A program made the translations under genes and the position numbers. The notes beneath the pieces are model-generated. The model was not told the origin of the DNA. It saw only the letters and a list, made by a program, of their open reading frames with translations, and did not search any database. From Mycobacterium celatum (GTDB lineage Bacteria; Actinomycetota; Actinomycetes; Mycobacteriales; Mycobacteriaceae), in NCBI RefSeq assembly GCF_002101595.1, contig NZ_LQOM01000025.1, positions 186,001-250,000 on the forward strand: a stretch of 64,000 nucleotides of DNA. Reading direction: 5' to 3'. Of this stretch, positions 29,201 to 39,245 are shown piece by piece (the stretch's first letter is position 1; the number at the start of each line of letters is the position of its first letter).

Positions 29201-31282
29201 GCGGCACGCGCCTACCGTGAGCCGGCCACGGCAACCGAGCGGCGGATCTGCTCGATCTTCGCCCGGTTGTTCGGCTGCGAGCGAGTCAGCGCCGACGACT
29301 CGTTTTTCGAATTGGGCGGTCACTCACTGCTCGCGGCACGCCTGGTCGCACAGATCCGTGCGGAATTCGGCGTGGAACTCGCGGTTCGTGCCGTGTTCGA
29401 CGCGCCGACGCCGGCCGGATTGGCGGCCCGGCTCGTTGAGCAGTTCCGTGCGGAGTTCGATATCGACCTCGACGACCTGGACGCCGACGAGACATTCGAC
29501 GATGCGGCGGATTCGGGGCGTCCGGAACTCGTCGCGGCCGCGCGACCCGAGCGGATCCCGCTGTCCTACTCGCAGCTCGCCGCCTGGTTCCAGTACCGGA
29601 TGGACGGCGCCCGCGATGCCTTCAACCTGCCGCTGGCGCTGCGGTTCAGTGGTCCGCTGGACACCACCGCGCTGGCGGAGGCGCTGAACGACGTGGTGGC
29701 CCGCCACGAGGCGCTGCGCACCAATTTCGTTGAGCACGAAGGAATTCCCTACCAATTCGTACACCCGACGCTGGGTGTCGAACTACCCGTCCGGAAGGTC
29801 GGGTCGGCTCAGGTCGACGAGATGATCGCCGAGCTGCGTCGTGAAGTCTTGACACCCGAGGCCGGACCGTTGATCCGGGCCACCCTGCTGGCCGTCGACC
29901 GGGACACTCATGTGCTGCTGGTGATCGTCCACCACATCGTCGGCGACCACGCTTCGCTCGGAATCATCTACGACGACCTCGTCACGGCCTACCGGGCACG
30001 GCTGGCGGGGCAGCCGCCGCAGTGGAGCACGTTGCCAATCCAGTTTGTGGACTACGCGCTGTGGCAGCGCAACGCCTTTGATACGCCGAGCGGGTGGGGC
30101 TGCTCCGAGATCGACTATTGGCGCGAGGCACTGGCCGGCCTGCCCGACGAGACGTCGATAGTGCCAGACCGCGAACGCCGACAGGTCATCGGGAAGCGCG
30201 GGGAAGTCGCGACGTTCACGATCTCCGCGGCCCAGCGGGCGGCCCTGGCGCGCCTTGCCGAGCACAACGGCGCCACGGAGTTCATGCTGTATCAGGCCGC
30301 CGTCGCGGTAGTGGTACACAAGCTCGGTGGCGGCGCGGACATCGCGCTGGGCAGCCCGGTCGCCTCCCGTGTCGAGCCGGCCACCGTTAACCTCGTCGGG
30401 CTCTTTGCCAACATCGTGGTGCTGCGCAACGACCTGTCCGGCAACCCGAGTCTGCGGGCCATGGTGGCGCGCAGCCGCGACATGGTGCTCGACGCGTTCG
30501 CGCACCAGGAAGTCCCCATCGAACGCGTTGTCGAGGCGGTCAAACCGGCGCGCTCGCGATTCCGTAACCCCTTGTACCAGAACACGATCCATTTCCGCGG
30601 CCCGGACTGGGCATCCACACCCCGCGACCTCACCGCAACGGGTCAAACCACCGTCGCGGCGCTGCCGATGGATTTCGACGTGTCGCTGCTGGACCTGGAC
30701 GTAAGCATGCACGTGACGTCGCACGGAGAACTCGACGTGCGGGTCGTCGCCAACTCCGATCTCTACGAACCGCAGACCGTTCGGCTCATCGCCGACGCGC
30801 TGAAAGCCGCCCTCGACGCGTTCGCGACGACACCGGATTGTCCGGTATCGACCGTGGACCTGCTGGCACCCGCGGACTTGGCGAAAGTACTGGCCCCGCC
30901 AAAGCCCGCCACCGCCGGCCCGTCGCAGCCGGCGCGCCACGGCTCGGCGGAAACCGAGCGGCGCCTGATCGCGATGCTGGAGGTGCTTCTCGACATCACC
31001 GGCGTCGAGGGCGACGACAACTTCTTCGCCCTGGGCGGCGACAGCATCATCTCCATCAAATGGTCGGCGCAGGCGGCCGCGCAGGGTCTGACCCTGACAC
31101 CGGCAATGGTCTTCGAGCACATGACCATCGGCGAGCTGGCCGCGGCCGTCGACGCAGCCGCCGATCAGCCTGCGCGTCAGGAGGATCCGACGTCCGAGCA
31201 GCAATACACGCCGATGAGCGCATCCGGGCTGAGCGCCGATGCGTTGGCCGAGCTCACCGCGGCATGGCAAGAACAGTCGTGA
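26273..31282 (+). CDS. mbtE: Mycobactin NRPS MbtE (C-A-PCP-C-PCP)
   Basis: A 1669-residue non-ribosomal peptide synthetase (Mtb MbtE is 1682). The domains in order are: condensation about 40-470 (HHICWDD near 175); adenylation about 490-1000 (YTSGSTGRPKG near 630, NHYGPTE, YRTGDLVRR); carrier (LGGHSL near 1015); a second condensation-type domain about 1090-1500 (HHIVGDH near 1220); and a second carrier (LGGDSI near 1588). It is expected to activate and incorporate a lysine. The ATG at 26273 has only a weak ribosome site. The last four bases overlap mbtF (GTGA). The gene leads the coupled mbtE-mbtF-mbtB operon behind a strong iron box. Confidence 0.93.
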   Translation: MTDNAQTVQDRRRELLRKRIAQIGVPAGQPGEHAAIRPGERYPLSTGQRRMWFLQAMDPSDATLNICVAYRLTGPLDEARFRNAVSEVVARHAILRTTYRVDDVGEPYQEFHDDVQIPWHTHDLAGLSEEDRDRQLEALVSAEFGRPFDLGNELPLRVTLARTCADESVLSLVVHHICWDDDCWDLFFGELSAAYNGHSADGQAPQYVAVEVLEPSAEPTEADVEYWRNSLQPMPDPVELPGPAAANPSRRAARRTSAVPAELFGRVETFARKHATSPFTVLLAAFGVLIRRYTGAADFVVAVPVTERRAAAQHAIGYFGNTLLLRLAAEPHDSFASFVDRVREICLGGFAHQSVGIDRVVSEAHPERTSGRDGMAHLVRLGFSMRKSVSGFSLDGIVIRPLELAAVAAQVPLAMAIVLEPEGVFTEIEYQVDVLPGELVDQMLAHYLQLLDSALGEPAHRVTSLDMLGAGERAAVLAQSHGELLATPATTLVAMLESVAATTPDAVAVASDDAELTYGELHRRANRLARWLIGKGIGAEDVIGLRLATSIEFIVAVLAVHKAGAAYLPIDPAYPQERIDYLITDSRPRMVIGRQQLDAAETAAAHLPDAAITDAERVRPLHPDNLAYVIYTSGSTGRPKGVAVSHRAIAEHVDGFIAEWSMTAEDRMLQSSSVSFDASLPDIFMTLSIGARLVVPRPEAFGDIDYIADLIDRHGITVVHMVPSLLSTLLALPEVKQWRQLRHVPVGGEALPGQVADKFATYFDAQLRNHYGPTEAVVCSTHKLVERSYGTGVVPIGVPNRNVYTYVLDQELQPVPAEVVGELYLGGAQLARGYLGRPGLTAERFVADPFNPGMRLYRTGDLVRRNLAGELEFVGRADEQVKVRGFRIEPGEVESAITSHPAVQQCLVLATDTAAGPALAAYVVPRAPLNLDELRDHAATLLPDYMLPSAFAMIPEIPLTVSGKLNKRALPPPTPVAARAYREPATATERRICSIFARLFGCERVSADDSFFELGGHSLLAARLVAQIRAEFGVELAVRAVFDAPTPAGLAARLVEQFRAEFDIDLDDLDADETFDDAADSGRPELVAAARPERIPLSYSQLAAWFQYRMDGARDAFNLPLALRFSGPLDTTALAEALNDVVARHEALRTNFVEHEGIPYQFVHPTLGVELPVRKVGSAQVDEMIAELRREVLTPEAGPLIRATLLAVDRDTHVLLVIVHHIVGDHASLGIIYDDLVTAYRARLAGQPPQWSTLPIQFVDYALWQRNAFDTPSGWGCSEIDYWREALAGLPDETSIVPDRERRQVIGKRGEVATFTISAAQRAALARLAEHNGATEFMLYQAAVAVVVHKLGGGADIALGSPVASRVEPATVNLVGLFANIVVLRNDLSGNPSLRAMVARSRDMVLDAFAHQEVPIERVVEAVKPARSRFRNPLYQNTIHFRGPDWASTPRDLTATGQTTVAALPMDFDVSLLDLDVSMHVTSHGELDVRVVANSDLYEPQTVRLIADALKAALDAFATTPDCPVSTVDLLAPADLAKVLAPPKPATAGPSQPARHGSAETERRLIAMLEVLLDITGVEGDDNFFALGGDSIISIKWSAQAAAQGLTLTPAMVFEHMTIGELAAAVDAAADQPARQEDPTSEQQYTPMSASGLSADALAELTAAWQEQS

Positions 31283-34200
31283 GCAGCGCGCCGCCGCAGA
31301 TCGAGGACGTGCTGGCCCTCACGCCGCTGCAGGAAGGGTTGTTTGCGCTCTACCGACTGGCCGAGGACAGCGTCGACCTGTACAGCATGCAGTTCGTGGT
31401 CGACATCGACGGGCCGGTCGACGTGGAACTGCTGCGCCGCAGCGCGCAGGCCATGCTGGACCGGCATCCCAACCTGCGGGCCGCCTTCTGGGATCGCGGA
31501 GTAGAAAAACCGGTTCAGATCGTGCCGGCCCAGGCAGCGTTGCCGTGGTCCGAACGCATCGCCATGCCAACGGAATTCGACGCCATCGCACGATCGGAGC
31601 GGCGCCGCCGGTTTGACTTGAGCCGCGGCCCGGCGCTGCGCGTCCTGCTGCTCAGCGTGCCGGGCGAGACCAGGCGGCGGATGATCTTCACCGCGCATCA
31701 CATCGTGGTGGACGGCTGGGCCCTGGCGGTGTTCTTCACCGAAATGCTCGCCGTGTACCGGGCCGGCGGATCGCTTCAGGCCCTGCCGCCGGCGCGGCCC
31801 TACCGGGACTACATCGTCTGGCTCGCCGGGCAGGACAAGGCGGCGGCGTTGGCGAAGTGGCGGGAATACCTGCAGGGTGCGTCGGGGCCCCTGATGGTGG
31901 CCGACACCACCGTGATTGCCGGCGAGCGCACCCCGGAAAAGGCGACCCTGCTGCTGCCGCCCGCCGATGCGACGCGGCTGCGCTACTGGGCAAACAGTTC
32001 CGGGATCACGCTGGGAACCGCGGTCCTTTTCGCCTGGGCCGTCGTGCTCGGCAGGATCACCGACCGGCGCGACGTCGTGTTCGGCACCATCGTTTCCGGC
32101 CGCCCGGAGAACTTGGCCGGTGTGGAGAACATGGTCGGGTTGTTCATCAATGCCGTGCCGGTCGTGCACCGGCTCGGCGACGCCGAATCGGTGGCCGGGC
32201 AATGCCTGCGGTTGCAGCGCGAACTGTCGACGATGCGCGACATCGGCTATTTCAGCCTGTCGGAACTACAGCGCGCGCACGGCCAGGGCAACCTGTTCGA
32301 CAGCATGTTCGTGTTCGAGAACGCGCCCATCGAAGATGCCATCAAAACGGTGACCGAACCCGACGGCGCACGCTTCACTCCGGTGGAGATGGAGAGCCTG
32401 ACGCACTATCCGCTGACCGTGGTGTCGCACCTGAGCGACGACGCGCTGGTGGTGGTCGTCGAAGCGATTCGTGAAGCGCTGCCGCATCTTCCGGCTGCCG
32501 AGCTCGGCGAACGACTGCTTGCCGTGTTGCGTCAGCTGCCCGATGCCGGCGAAAGCACTCCCGATGCACTGGACATTCTCACACCGGCCGAGCGTGCCGA
32601 ACTCTGCGACATCGCGGTGCGGCCGGCGCCGGCCGTGGAGCACGCGACGGTATGGGAGATGTTCGAACGGCAGGTGCGCGCCACCCCGGAAGCCGACGCG
32701 CTGAGCGCCGGCAGTGGTGAGCTGTATACCTATTCCGAACTGTACGCACAAGCATGCCGGCTGGCGGGCGAGCTGGCCGCCCACGGCGTGGGCCCGGAAA
32801 CGGTGGTCGCGCTGGCGCTGCCACGTTCGCCGCGATACATCGTCGCCATCCTGGCTGTTCTCGCCGCCGGCGGCGCCTACCTCCCGGTCGACATCACACT
32901 TCCCGAGGCACGCATCGAATCCATTGTGTGTCAAGCTAATCCGACGCTGGCGATATCCGACGTCGGCTACCACAAGCTGCTGCCCGCCGGGTTGCCGTCG
33001 GTGCTCCTCGACGACAACGATGTCTCCGAACGGATTTCGTGTTTCCCCGTCGCCGCACCCGCAGTTCATCGCCACCCCGAGCACAGCGCCTACGTCATCT
33101 TCACCTCCGGTTCCACCGGTGAACCCAAAGGCGTTGTCGGCACCAACGCCGCGCTAATCGGCTACTTCGCCGATCACCGAGAGCGCGTCTACCAGCCGGC
33201 CCGGGAGCGGCTCGCCCGCCCGCTGCGCATCGCGCACGCCTGGTCGTTCAGCTTCGACGCTTCCTGGCAGCCCATGGTCGGCCTGCTCGACGGACACGCC
33301 CTGCACCTGTTCGACGCCGACGAGATGCGCGACGCCGACCGGCTGGTGCGCGGGATGGCCGCACACCGCATCGACATGATCGACACCACCCCATCGATGT
33401 TCGCCCACCTCCGTGCCGCAGGCCTATCGGACAGCCCGCTGTCGGTGCTCGCCCTGGGAGGTGAAGCGATCGACGCCGCGCTATGGGAGCAACTGCGCGC
33501 GTTGGCGCCGACCGCGGCTTACAACTGCTACGGGCCCACCGAGATGACGGTCGAGGCGGTGGTGGCCCCGGTCCGGGACTACCCCGCGCCGACGATCGGC
33601 ACGCCGAATGCCGGAACCGTTGCCTACGTGCTGGATTCGGCGCTCCGGATGGTGCCCACCGGGGTGATCGGCGAGCTGTATCTGTCGGGCGCGCAGCTTA
33701 CCCGCGGCTATGCCGGCCGGCCGGCGCTGACCGCCGGCCGCTTTGTGGCCGACCCGCTGCGCCCGGGACAACGCATGTATCGGACCGGTGACCTGGTCCG
33801 CCGGCTCCCGCACGGCGGCTACGCCTATATCGGCCGCGGCGATACCCAGGTCAAGATCCGCGGCTACCGCGTCGAAGTCGGCGAGATCGAGGCTGCGCTG
33901 CGCGGCCGGCCCGAGGTGCACGATGCGGCGGTTTCGGTGCTGCGCCGTGGCGGCGGCGCCCAATTGGTGGGTTTCGTTGTGTGGCAGGACAACTCCGTAG
34001 GCGACGCGGTCCGGCTGCGGGCCGGCCTCACCGAGCTGTTGCCGCTGTACATGGTTCCGGCGCGAATCGTCGCACTGCCTGCGCTGCCGGTGAACGCCAA
34101 CGGCAAGCTGGACGGCCATGCCCTGGCTCGGCTGGCGGAGGAAGCGTTCAGCGGCGACGGGAACGGCGCGACGTCGGCGAGCACCGAGACCGAACGATTG

Positions 34201-35802
34201 CTGTGCGAAGTATTCGAAGAACAGCTGGGCGGCACCACGCCGCACCTCGACGACGACTTCTTCTCGCTCGGGCTGGACAGCATCGTGGCTATCTCGTTGG
34301 TGCACAAGCTTCAGCGGCGCGGCCGCACCGTCAGTCCACGGATGGTGTTCGCGTACCCGACAATTCGCCAACTCGCCGCCGCCATCGACGACGGCGCAGG
34401 CTCGCCCGCGGCTGCCGAGCACGCCGAATACGGCGAAGTGCCACCGCTGCCCATGGTGTCCTGGCTCTACGAGTACGGCAACTACCGTCGCTTCACCCAT
34501 ACCGTGTTGCTGCGCCTGCCCACCGACATCGACGAATCGTCGATCCAGTCGATGCTGCAGTTGCTGCTCGACGGCCACGACACATTGCGCTCGACCCTGC
34601 ACGACACCCCGGAGGGAACGCGACTGATCACCCGTCCACCCGGTGTGATCAGTGCCGCCGACATCCTGACTCGTGTCGAGCTGGCGACCGACGCCGAAAA
34701 CACCTCGGCTATCACACGTCATGCTCGCCAGGCCAATGACGCGATCGATCCCCGTCGCGGGCAGATGGTGCGGGCGGTCTGGCTCTCGGGCGCCGATCGC
34801 GCACCGATACTGCTGATCTCCGCCCACCACTTGGTGGTCGACGTCGTCTCCTGGCACATCATGCTGGGCAATCTCGCCGAGGCGTGGCGCGCCGTGCAAG
34901 CCGGTGCGGCGCCGAAAACGCTGCCGGAGTTTACCTCCTACCGCCGGTGGTCGGAGCTGATGTGGCGGCGGGCCGCGACGGCGGAGGTGGCGGCGCAGCG
35001 CGACTACTGGGCTGCACAGGTCCGCGATCCCGACCCCGCGCTGGGTGTGCGGCGGCCCGACCCCACCCGCGACACCTGGTCCACCCTTCGCGTGACCCCG
35101 GTCGTCACACCGGTCGAAACCACCGAGCGTGCGCTCGCCCGCGCGGAGCGCGTGCGCGAATTCCTGCTCACCGTCACCGCGATGGCGGTTGCGAGTTGGC
35201 GCCGGGCACGCGGCCAGGACCCGGCTCCGGGCACGCTTCTCGCGCTGGAAAGCCACGGGCGGGCCGACGCCATCCTCGACACCGACACCACGAACACTGT
35301 CGGCTGGTTCACCACGGCGTTTCCGGTGCGCCTCGGATCGGGCGGGTCCGCGGTCGACGTCGAGCAAGCCGAACACGATCCGCACGCGGCGCGCGCGCTC
35401 TTCGACTCGGTGGCCGCACATCTGAGCGCAATCCCGCACGACGGCCTGGATTACGGGCTACTGCGTTACGTCGAGCGCGTCCCCGAATTGCAGGACGCCG
35501 AACCTCAGATCCAGTTCGGCTATCTGGGACGGTTGGACTTCAGCGGCGTCAGCGATCAGCCGTGGTCGTTGCTGACCGAGCCCTACATCGGTGCGCTGCC
35601 GGTCGACCCCGAACCCGACCTGCCGCTGCGTTTCGCGCTGAACATCAGCACGCTGGTGGGAACGACGGAGCAGGGCTCACAACTGATCACCAACCTGCGC
35701 TGGAGCGATGCGCTGTTCAGCGCCGCCGACATCGACGTGCTGGCGGGTTTTTGGCGGCGCGGCGTCGAAGCGCTGGCAGCTGGCCTGGAGCGCAAGTCAT
35801 GA
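31279..35802 (+). CDS. mbtF: Mycobactin NRPS MbtF (C-A-PCP-E)
   Basis: A 1507-residue NRPS. A condensation domain (HHIVVDGW near 140) is followed by an adenylation domain (FTSGSTGEPKG near 607, NCYGPTEMT, YRTGDLVRR) and a carrier (LGLDSI near 998). A terminal epimerisation-type domain shows HHLVVDVVSW near 1182 and the typical GWFTTAFPV. It adds the terminal lysine, which cyclises to the caprolactam ring in mycobactin. The GTG at 31279 overlaps the mbtE stop; an in-frame ATG 15 bases upstream is an alternative. It couples to mbtB by ATGA. Confidence 0.93.
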   Translation: MSSAPPQIEDVLALTPLQEGLFALYRLAEDSVDLYSMQFVVDIDGPVDVELLRRSAQAMLDRHPNLRAAFWDRGVEKPVQIVPAQAALPWSERIAMPTEFDAIARSERRRRFDLSRGPALRVLLLSVPGETRRRMIFTAHHIVVDGWALAVFFTEMLAVYRAGGSLQALPPARPYRDYIVWLAGQDKAAALAKWREYLQGASGPLMVADTTVIAGERTPEKATLLLPPADATRLRYWANSSGITLGTAVLFAWAVVLGRITDRRDVVFGTIVSGRPENLAGVENMVGLFINAVPVVHRLGDAESVAGQCLRLQRELSTMRDIGYFSLSELQRAHGQGNLFDSMFVFENAPIEDAIKTVTEPDGARFTPVEMESLTHYPLTVVSHLSDDALVVVVEAIREALPHLPAAELGERLLAVLRQLPDAGESTPDALDILTPAERAELCDIAVRPAPAVEHATVWEMFERQVRATPEADALSAGSGELYTYSELYAQACRLAGELAAHGVGPETVVALALPRSPRYIVAILAVLAAGGAYLPVDITLPEARIESIVCQANPTLAISDVGYHKLLPAGLPSVLLDDNDVSERISCFPVAAPAVHRHPEHSAYVIFTSGSTGEPKGVVGTNAALIGYFADHRERVYQPARERLARPLRIAHAWSFSFDASWQPMVGLLDGHALHLFDADEMRDADRLVRGMAAHRIDMIDTTPSMFAHLRAAGLSDSPLSVLALGGEAIDAALWEQLRALAPTAAYNCYGPTEMTVEAVVAPVRDYPAPTIGTPNAGTVAYVLDSALRMVPTGVIGELYLSGAQLTRGYAGRPALTAGRFVADPLRPGQRMYRTGDLVRRLPHGGYAYIGRGDTQVKIRGYRVEVGEIEAALRGRPEVHDAAVSVLRRGGGAQLVGFVVWQDNSVGDAVRLRAGLTELLPLYMVPARIVALPALPVNANGKLDGHALARLAEEAFSGDGNGATSASTETERLLCEVFEEQLGGTTPHLDDDFFSLGLDSIVAISLVHKLQRRGRTVSPRMVFAYPTIRQLAAAIDDGAGSPAAAEHAEYGEVPPLPMVSWLYEYGNYRRFTHTVLLRLPTDIDESSIQSMLQLLLDGHDTLRSTLHDTPEGTRLITRPPGVISAADILTRVELATDAENTSAITRHARQANDAIDPRRGQMVRAVWLSGADRAPILLISAHHLVVDVVSWHIMLGNLAEAWRAVQAGAAPKTLPEFTSYRRWSELMWRRAATAEVAAQRDYWAAQVRDPDPALGVRRPDPTRDTWSTLRVTPVVTPVETTERALARAERVREFLLTVTAMAVASWRRARGQDPAPGTLLALESHGRADAILDTDTTNTVGWFTTAFPVRLGSGGSAVDVEQAEHDPHAARALFDSVAAHLSAIPHDGLDYGLLRYVERVPELQDAEPQIQFGYLGRLDFSGVSDQPWSLLTEPYIGALPVDPEPDLPLRFALNISTLVGTTEQGSQLITNLRWSDALFSAADIDVLAGFWRRGVEALAAGLERKS

Positions 35803-38800
35803 TCAGCAGGGACGAGATCAGGGCCACGGTGGCGGCCCAACTCGACTGCGCCGCAGCAGATGTGGCCGACCACGACGATCTCATCCAACTGGGGCTCAAC
35901 TCGATCCGGATGATGGCGCTTGCGGGAGGGTGGCGCAAACGCGGGGCCGACATCACGTTCGCGCAACTCGCGGCCAACCCCACCGTCGAGTCGTGGCACG
36001 GCCTGCTGGTGGAGGGAGCGGCCGGCGCGGCGCAACCGGTTCCCGACGAGCCCGTCGCGCCAGAGGACACCCCCTTCCCGTTGGCCACCATGCAGCACGC
36101 CTACTGGATCGGGCGCTCCGATGAACAACAGCTCGGCGGGGTCGCGGCCCACCTCTACGTCGAATTCGACGGCAGCGCAGTGGACCCCGCGAATCTGGAG
36201 GGAGCGGTCGCCGAGCTCGTCGCCACCCATCCGATGCTTCGCACCCGGTTCCTCCCCGACGGGACGCAGCAGACCATGCCCAGGCCGGCTCGGCCGGTGT
36301 TCCACGTCGTCGACCTGCGCGGGCAAAGCACCGAAGCCGTCGACGCCACGCTCGCACAGTTGCGCGACCGGAAAACCCACCAGCGCTTGGCAATAGCAGA
36401 CGGTCAGGTCATCGACGTCACGCTAACCGTGTGCGACGGCGACCGCACCCGCCTGCATCTGGACATCGACATGCTGGCCGGAGACGCGATGAGCTACCGG
36501 GTGCTGGTTTCCGACCTGGCCGAGTTGTACCGCGGCGCCCCCGTGGCGGCGCCCGGCTACACCTACCGGCGCTATCGCACCGAGCACAGCGGCGACAACG
36601 CGGCACGGGAGCGCGACCGGCATTGGTGGCAGCAGCGGATAGCCCAGATGCCCGGTGCGCCCGAACTCCCGACCGTGCCAATGAACTCCACGGCGTCGGA
36701 TCGCACCGTGCGTTACGCGCACTGGCTGGGACCCGACGCCAGGCAACAGCTGCTGGCCGGCGCGCATCGCCGCGGCGTCACACCGGCGATGGCCGTCGCT
36801 GCGCTGTTCGCAGACACCATCGGCGGCTGGTCCGCGCAGAGCAGGTTTCTGCTGAACGTGCCGTTGTTCCACCGTGACTCGGTGCACCGCGACATCGACC
36901 GGGTGGTGGGCGACTTCACCTCGTCGGTCATGCTCGAGGTAGACGTCACCGAGAACGTCTCGGTCACCGACCGCGCCCGCGAGATTCAGCGCCGGATGTA
37001 CGAAAGCGCCTCCCACGCAGCCTATTCCGGGCTTGACGTGCTGCGTGATCTCGGCCGACACCGCGGCGAACCCGTACTGGCGCCCGTCGTGTTCACCAGT
37101 GCGCTCGATCTCGGTGAGCTGTTCGCCGACACAGTCATCGACACCTTCGGCGAACCGGTGTGGATCGTCTCGCAGGGCCCCCAGGTCTTGCTAGACGCCC
37201 AAATCACCGAATTGCGTGGGGGTTTGCTGCTCAACTGGGACGTGCGCGAGCCGGCATTCCCGCCGGGACTGATCGACGCCATGTTCGCCAGATTCACCGA
37301 CGCCGTCGAACGCCTTGCCGAGGGCGACGCGGGCTGGGACGCCGAGGCGTCGGCGCGATTGCCGAGCGAGCAGGCGAAGGTGCGTGCAGCGGTCAACGCG
37401 ACCGACGGCCCGGTCAGCGGCCGGTGCCTGCACCAGGGTTTCTTTGACCATGCCGCCGCCGATCCGGAGGCGCCGGCGGTGGTGTGGGGACTCGGCGACG
37501 GCGCGGGCGCATGGAGTTACCGGGAGCTCGCAGAACGCTCGCTCGCGGTCGCGGGCGCCTTGCATGCCCGAGGTGTGGGTCGCGGTGACGCCGTCGCCGT
37601 CCAACTCCCCAAGGGGCGCGACCAAGTGCTGGCCGTGCTCGGCGTACTCGCTGCCGGAGCAACGTATGTACCGATCGGATTCGATCAGCCAATTGCGCGG
37701 CGCGCCAAGATCCTTCAGACGGCCGACGTCGTCGCAGCACTCACCACCGAGGGTGTCCAGATGGAGTCGGTGCCGTGCCTGTCCATCGACGACGCGGGCA
37801 AGCACCCCGCACCGCTGCCCGCGCCGGTCGTACCTGACGCCGACGACATCGCCTACGTGATCTTCACCTCCGGCTCCACGGGGCTGCCCAAGGGCGTCGA
37901 TGTGCGCCACAGCGGGGCGATGAACACGATTGACGCCGTCAACGCGTGGTTCGGCGTCGGCAGCGCCGACCGGGTGCTCGCGCTGTCCGCGTTGGAGTTC
38001 GACGCGTCGGTCTACGACATCTTCGGCATGTTCTCGGTGGGCGGCTCGCTGGTTGCGGTCGACTCCGAACAGCGCGCCGCGGCCACCACCTGGGTGGAAT
38101 TGCTTCGCGAGCATCGGGTTTCGGTCCTCAACTGTGTGCCGAGCATGCTCGACATGATCTTGGAGCTCGGGGGCGACCGGCTCGGTGACTCGTTGCGAGC
38201 AGTCACCCTCGGCGGTGACTGGGTCGATGCCGACCTTGCGCGCAGGCTCGCCAGGCAAGTCCCGGGATCCCGGTTCGCCGGTTTGGGCGGTGCGACCGAG
38301 ACGTCGATCCACCACACGATCTGCGAGGTCGTCGGCGAACCACCAGCGAACTGGGCGACGGTGCCGTTCGGCGTTCCGTTACGCAATGTGCGGTGCCGGG
38401 TGGTCGCGCCGTCGGGCCGCGACTGCCCCGATTGGGTCGCGGGCGAACTGTGGGTCGGCGGCGCGAACGTCGCCGCGGGATACCGCAACGACCCCCAGCG
38501 GACCGCGGAACGCTTCGTCGAGTACCAGGGTGTTCGCTGGTACAAAACCGGTGACATGGCCAGGTACTGGCCCGACGGCACCATCGAGTTCCTGGGCCGC
38601 GCCGACAACCAGGTCCAGATTCGCGGTTACCGCGTCGAACTCGGCGAGGTCGAGAGCGCACTGCGCACCGTGCCCGGGGTACGCGACGCCGTCGCTGTTG
38701 TGGTCGGCGACGCGGCACCCACGCTGGTCGCCGCGGTTTCAGGCGAGGTGGGCTCGGTCGACGACGTTGGTGCGGCGGTGGCGGAACTGTTGCCGGGCTA

Positions 38801-39245
38801 CATGGTTCCCAAGCGCATCGTGGTATTCGACCGAATTCCCTTGACGTCCAACGGAAAACTGGACCGCAAAGCGGTGATTGGGCAGCTCGAACCGGAGACC
38901 GCCACAACCGATGACGGCGCGCCAGCCAATGACGTCGAGGCGGCGCTCGCAGCGATTGTCGCCGAGGTACTGGGCGTGGATTCGGTTGGCGCGCACCACG
39001 ACTTCTTCGCCATGGGCGGCGATTCGGTGCTGGCTACCACCGTGATCGCACGCGTGCGCGACTGGCTGGAAATCGATCATGCGGTGGTCGCCGATCTCTT
39101 TGCCGCCCGTACCGTCGCCGGGTTGGCCGAGCGGCTGGGTGAACGGGAGGCTCAGCGCGGTACGCCGGATCGCCTGGCCGTGATCGCGCGCGCTTACCTC
39201 GAGGTTGCGGCACTGACCGACGAAGAGGTTCTCGCCCAGGAGTAG
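35799..39245 (+). CDS. mbtB: Phenyloxazoline synthetase MbtB (ArCP-Cy-A-PCP), without TE domain
   Basis: An 1148-residue NRPS, about 265 residues shorter than Mtb MbtB. The aryl carrier domain is first (LGLNSIRMM near 30), then a cyclisation domain with the DxxxxDxxS motif (DMLAGDAMS near 225). Adenylation (FTSGSTGLPKG near 688, YKTGDMARY) and a carrier (MGGDSVLA near 1071) follow. It accepts salicylate from MbtA, couples Ser or Thr and forms the phenyloxazoline ring. The protein ends soon after the carrier domain, so the thioesterase domain of Mtb MbtB is absent; the separate MbtT may substitute. Its stop directly abuts the stop of the convergent SagB-type gene. In Mtb mbtB precedes mbtC-F; here it is last. 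Confidence 0.93.
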   Translation: MISRDEIRATVAAQLDCAAADVADHDDLIQLGLNSIRMMALAGGWRKRGADITFAQLAANPTVESWHGLLVEGAAGAAQPVPDEPVAPEDTPFPLATMQHAYWIGRSDEQQLGGVAAHLYVEFDGSAVDPANLEGAVAELVATHPMLRTRFLPDGTQQTMPRPARPVFHVVDLRGQSTEAVDATLAQLRDRKTHQRLAIADGQVIDVTLTVCDGDRTRLHLDIDMLAGDAMSYRVLVSDLAELYRGAPVAAPGYTYRRYRTEHSGDNAARERDRHWWQQRIAQMPGAPELPTVPMNSTASDRTVRYAHWLGPDARQQLLAGAHRRGVTPAMAVAALFADTIGGWSAQSRFLLNVPLFHRDSVHRDIDRVVGDFTSSVMLEVDVTENVSVTDRAREIQRRMYESASHAAYSGLDVLRDLGRHRGEPVLAPVVFTSALDLGELFADTVIDTFGEPVWIVSQGPQVLLDAQITELRGGLLLNWDVREPAFPPGLIDAMFARFTDAVERLAEGDAGWDAEASARLPSEQAKVRAAVNATDGPVSGRCLHQGFFDHAAADPEAPAVVWGLGDGAGAWSYRELAERSLAVAGALHARGVGRGDAVAVQLPKGRDQVLAVLGVLAAGATYVPIGFDQPIARRAKILQTADVVAALTTEGVQMESVPCLSIDDAGKHPAPLPAPVVPDADDIAYVIFTSGSTGLPKGVDVRHSGAMNTIDAVNAWFGVGSADRVLALSALEFDASVYDIFGMFSVGGSLVAVDSEQRAAATTWVELLREHRVSVLNCVPSMLDMILELGGDRLGDSLRAVTLGGDWVDADLARRLARQVPGSRFAGLGGATETSIHHTICEVVGEPPANWATVPFGVPLRNVRCRVVAPSGRDCPDWVAGELWVGGANVAAGYRNDPQRTAERFVEYQGVRWYKTGDMARYWPDGTIEFLGRADNQVQIRGYRVELGEVESALRTVPGVRDAVAVVVGDAAPTLVAAVSGEVGSVDDVGAAVAELLPGYMVPKRIVVFDRIPLTSNGKLDRKAVIGQLEPETATTDDGAPANDVEAALAAIVAEVLGVDSVGAHHDFFAMGGDSVLATTVIARVRDWLEIDHAVVADLFAARTVAGLAERLGEREAQRGTPDRLAVIARAYLEVAALTDEEVLAQE

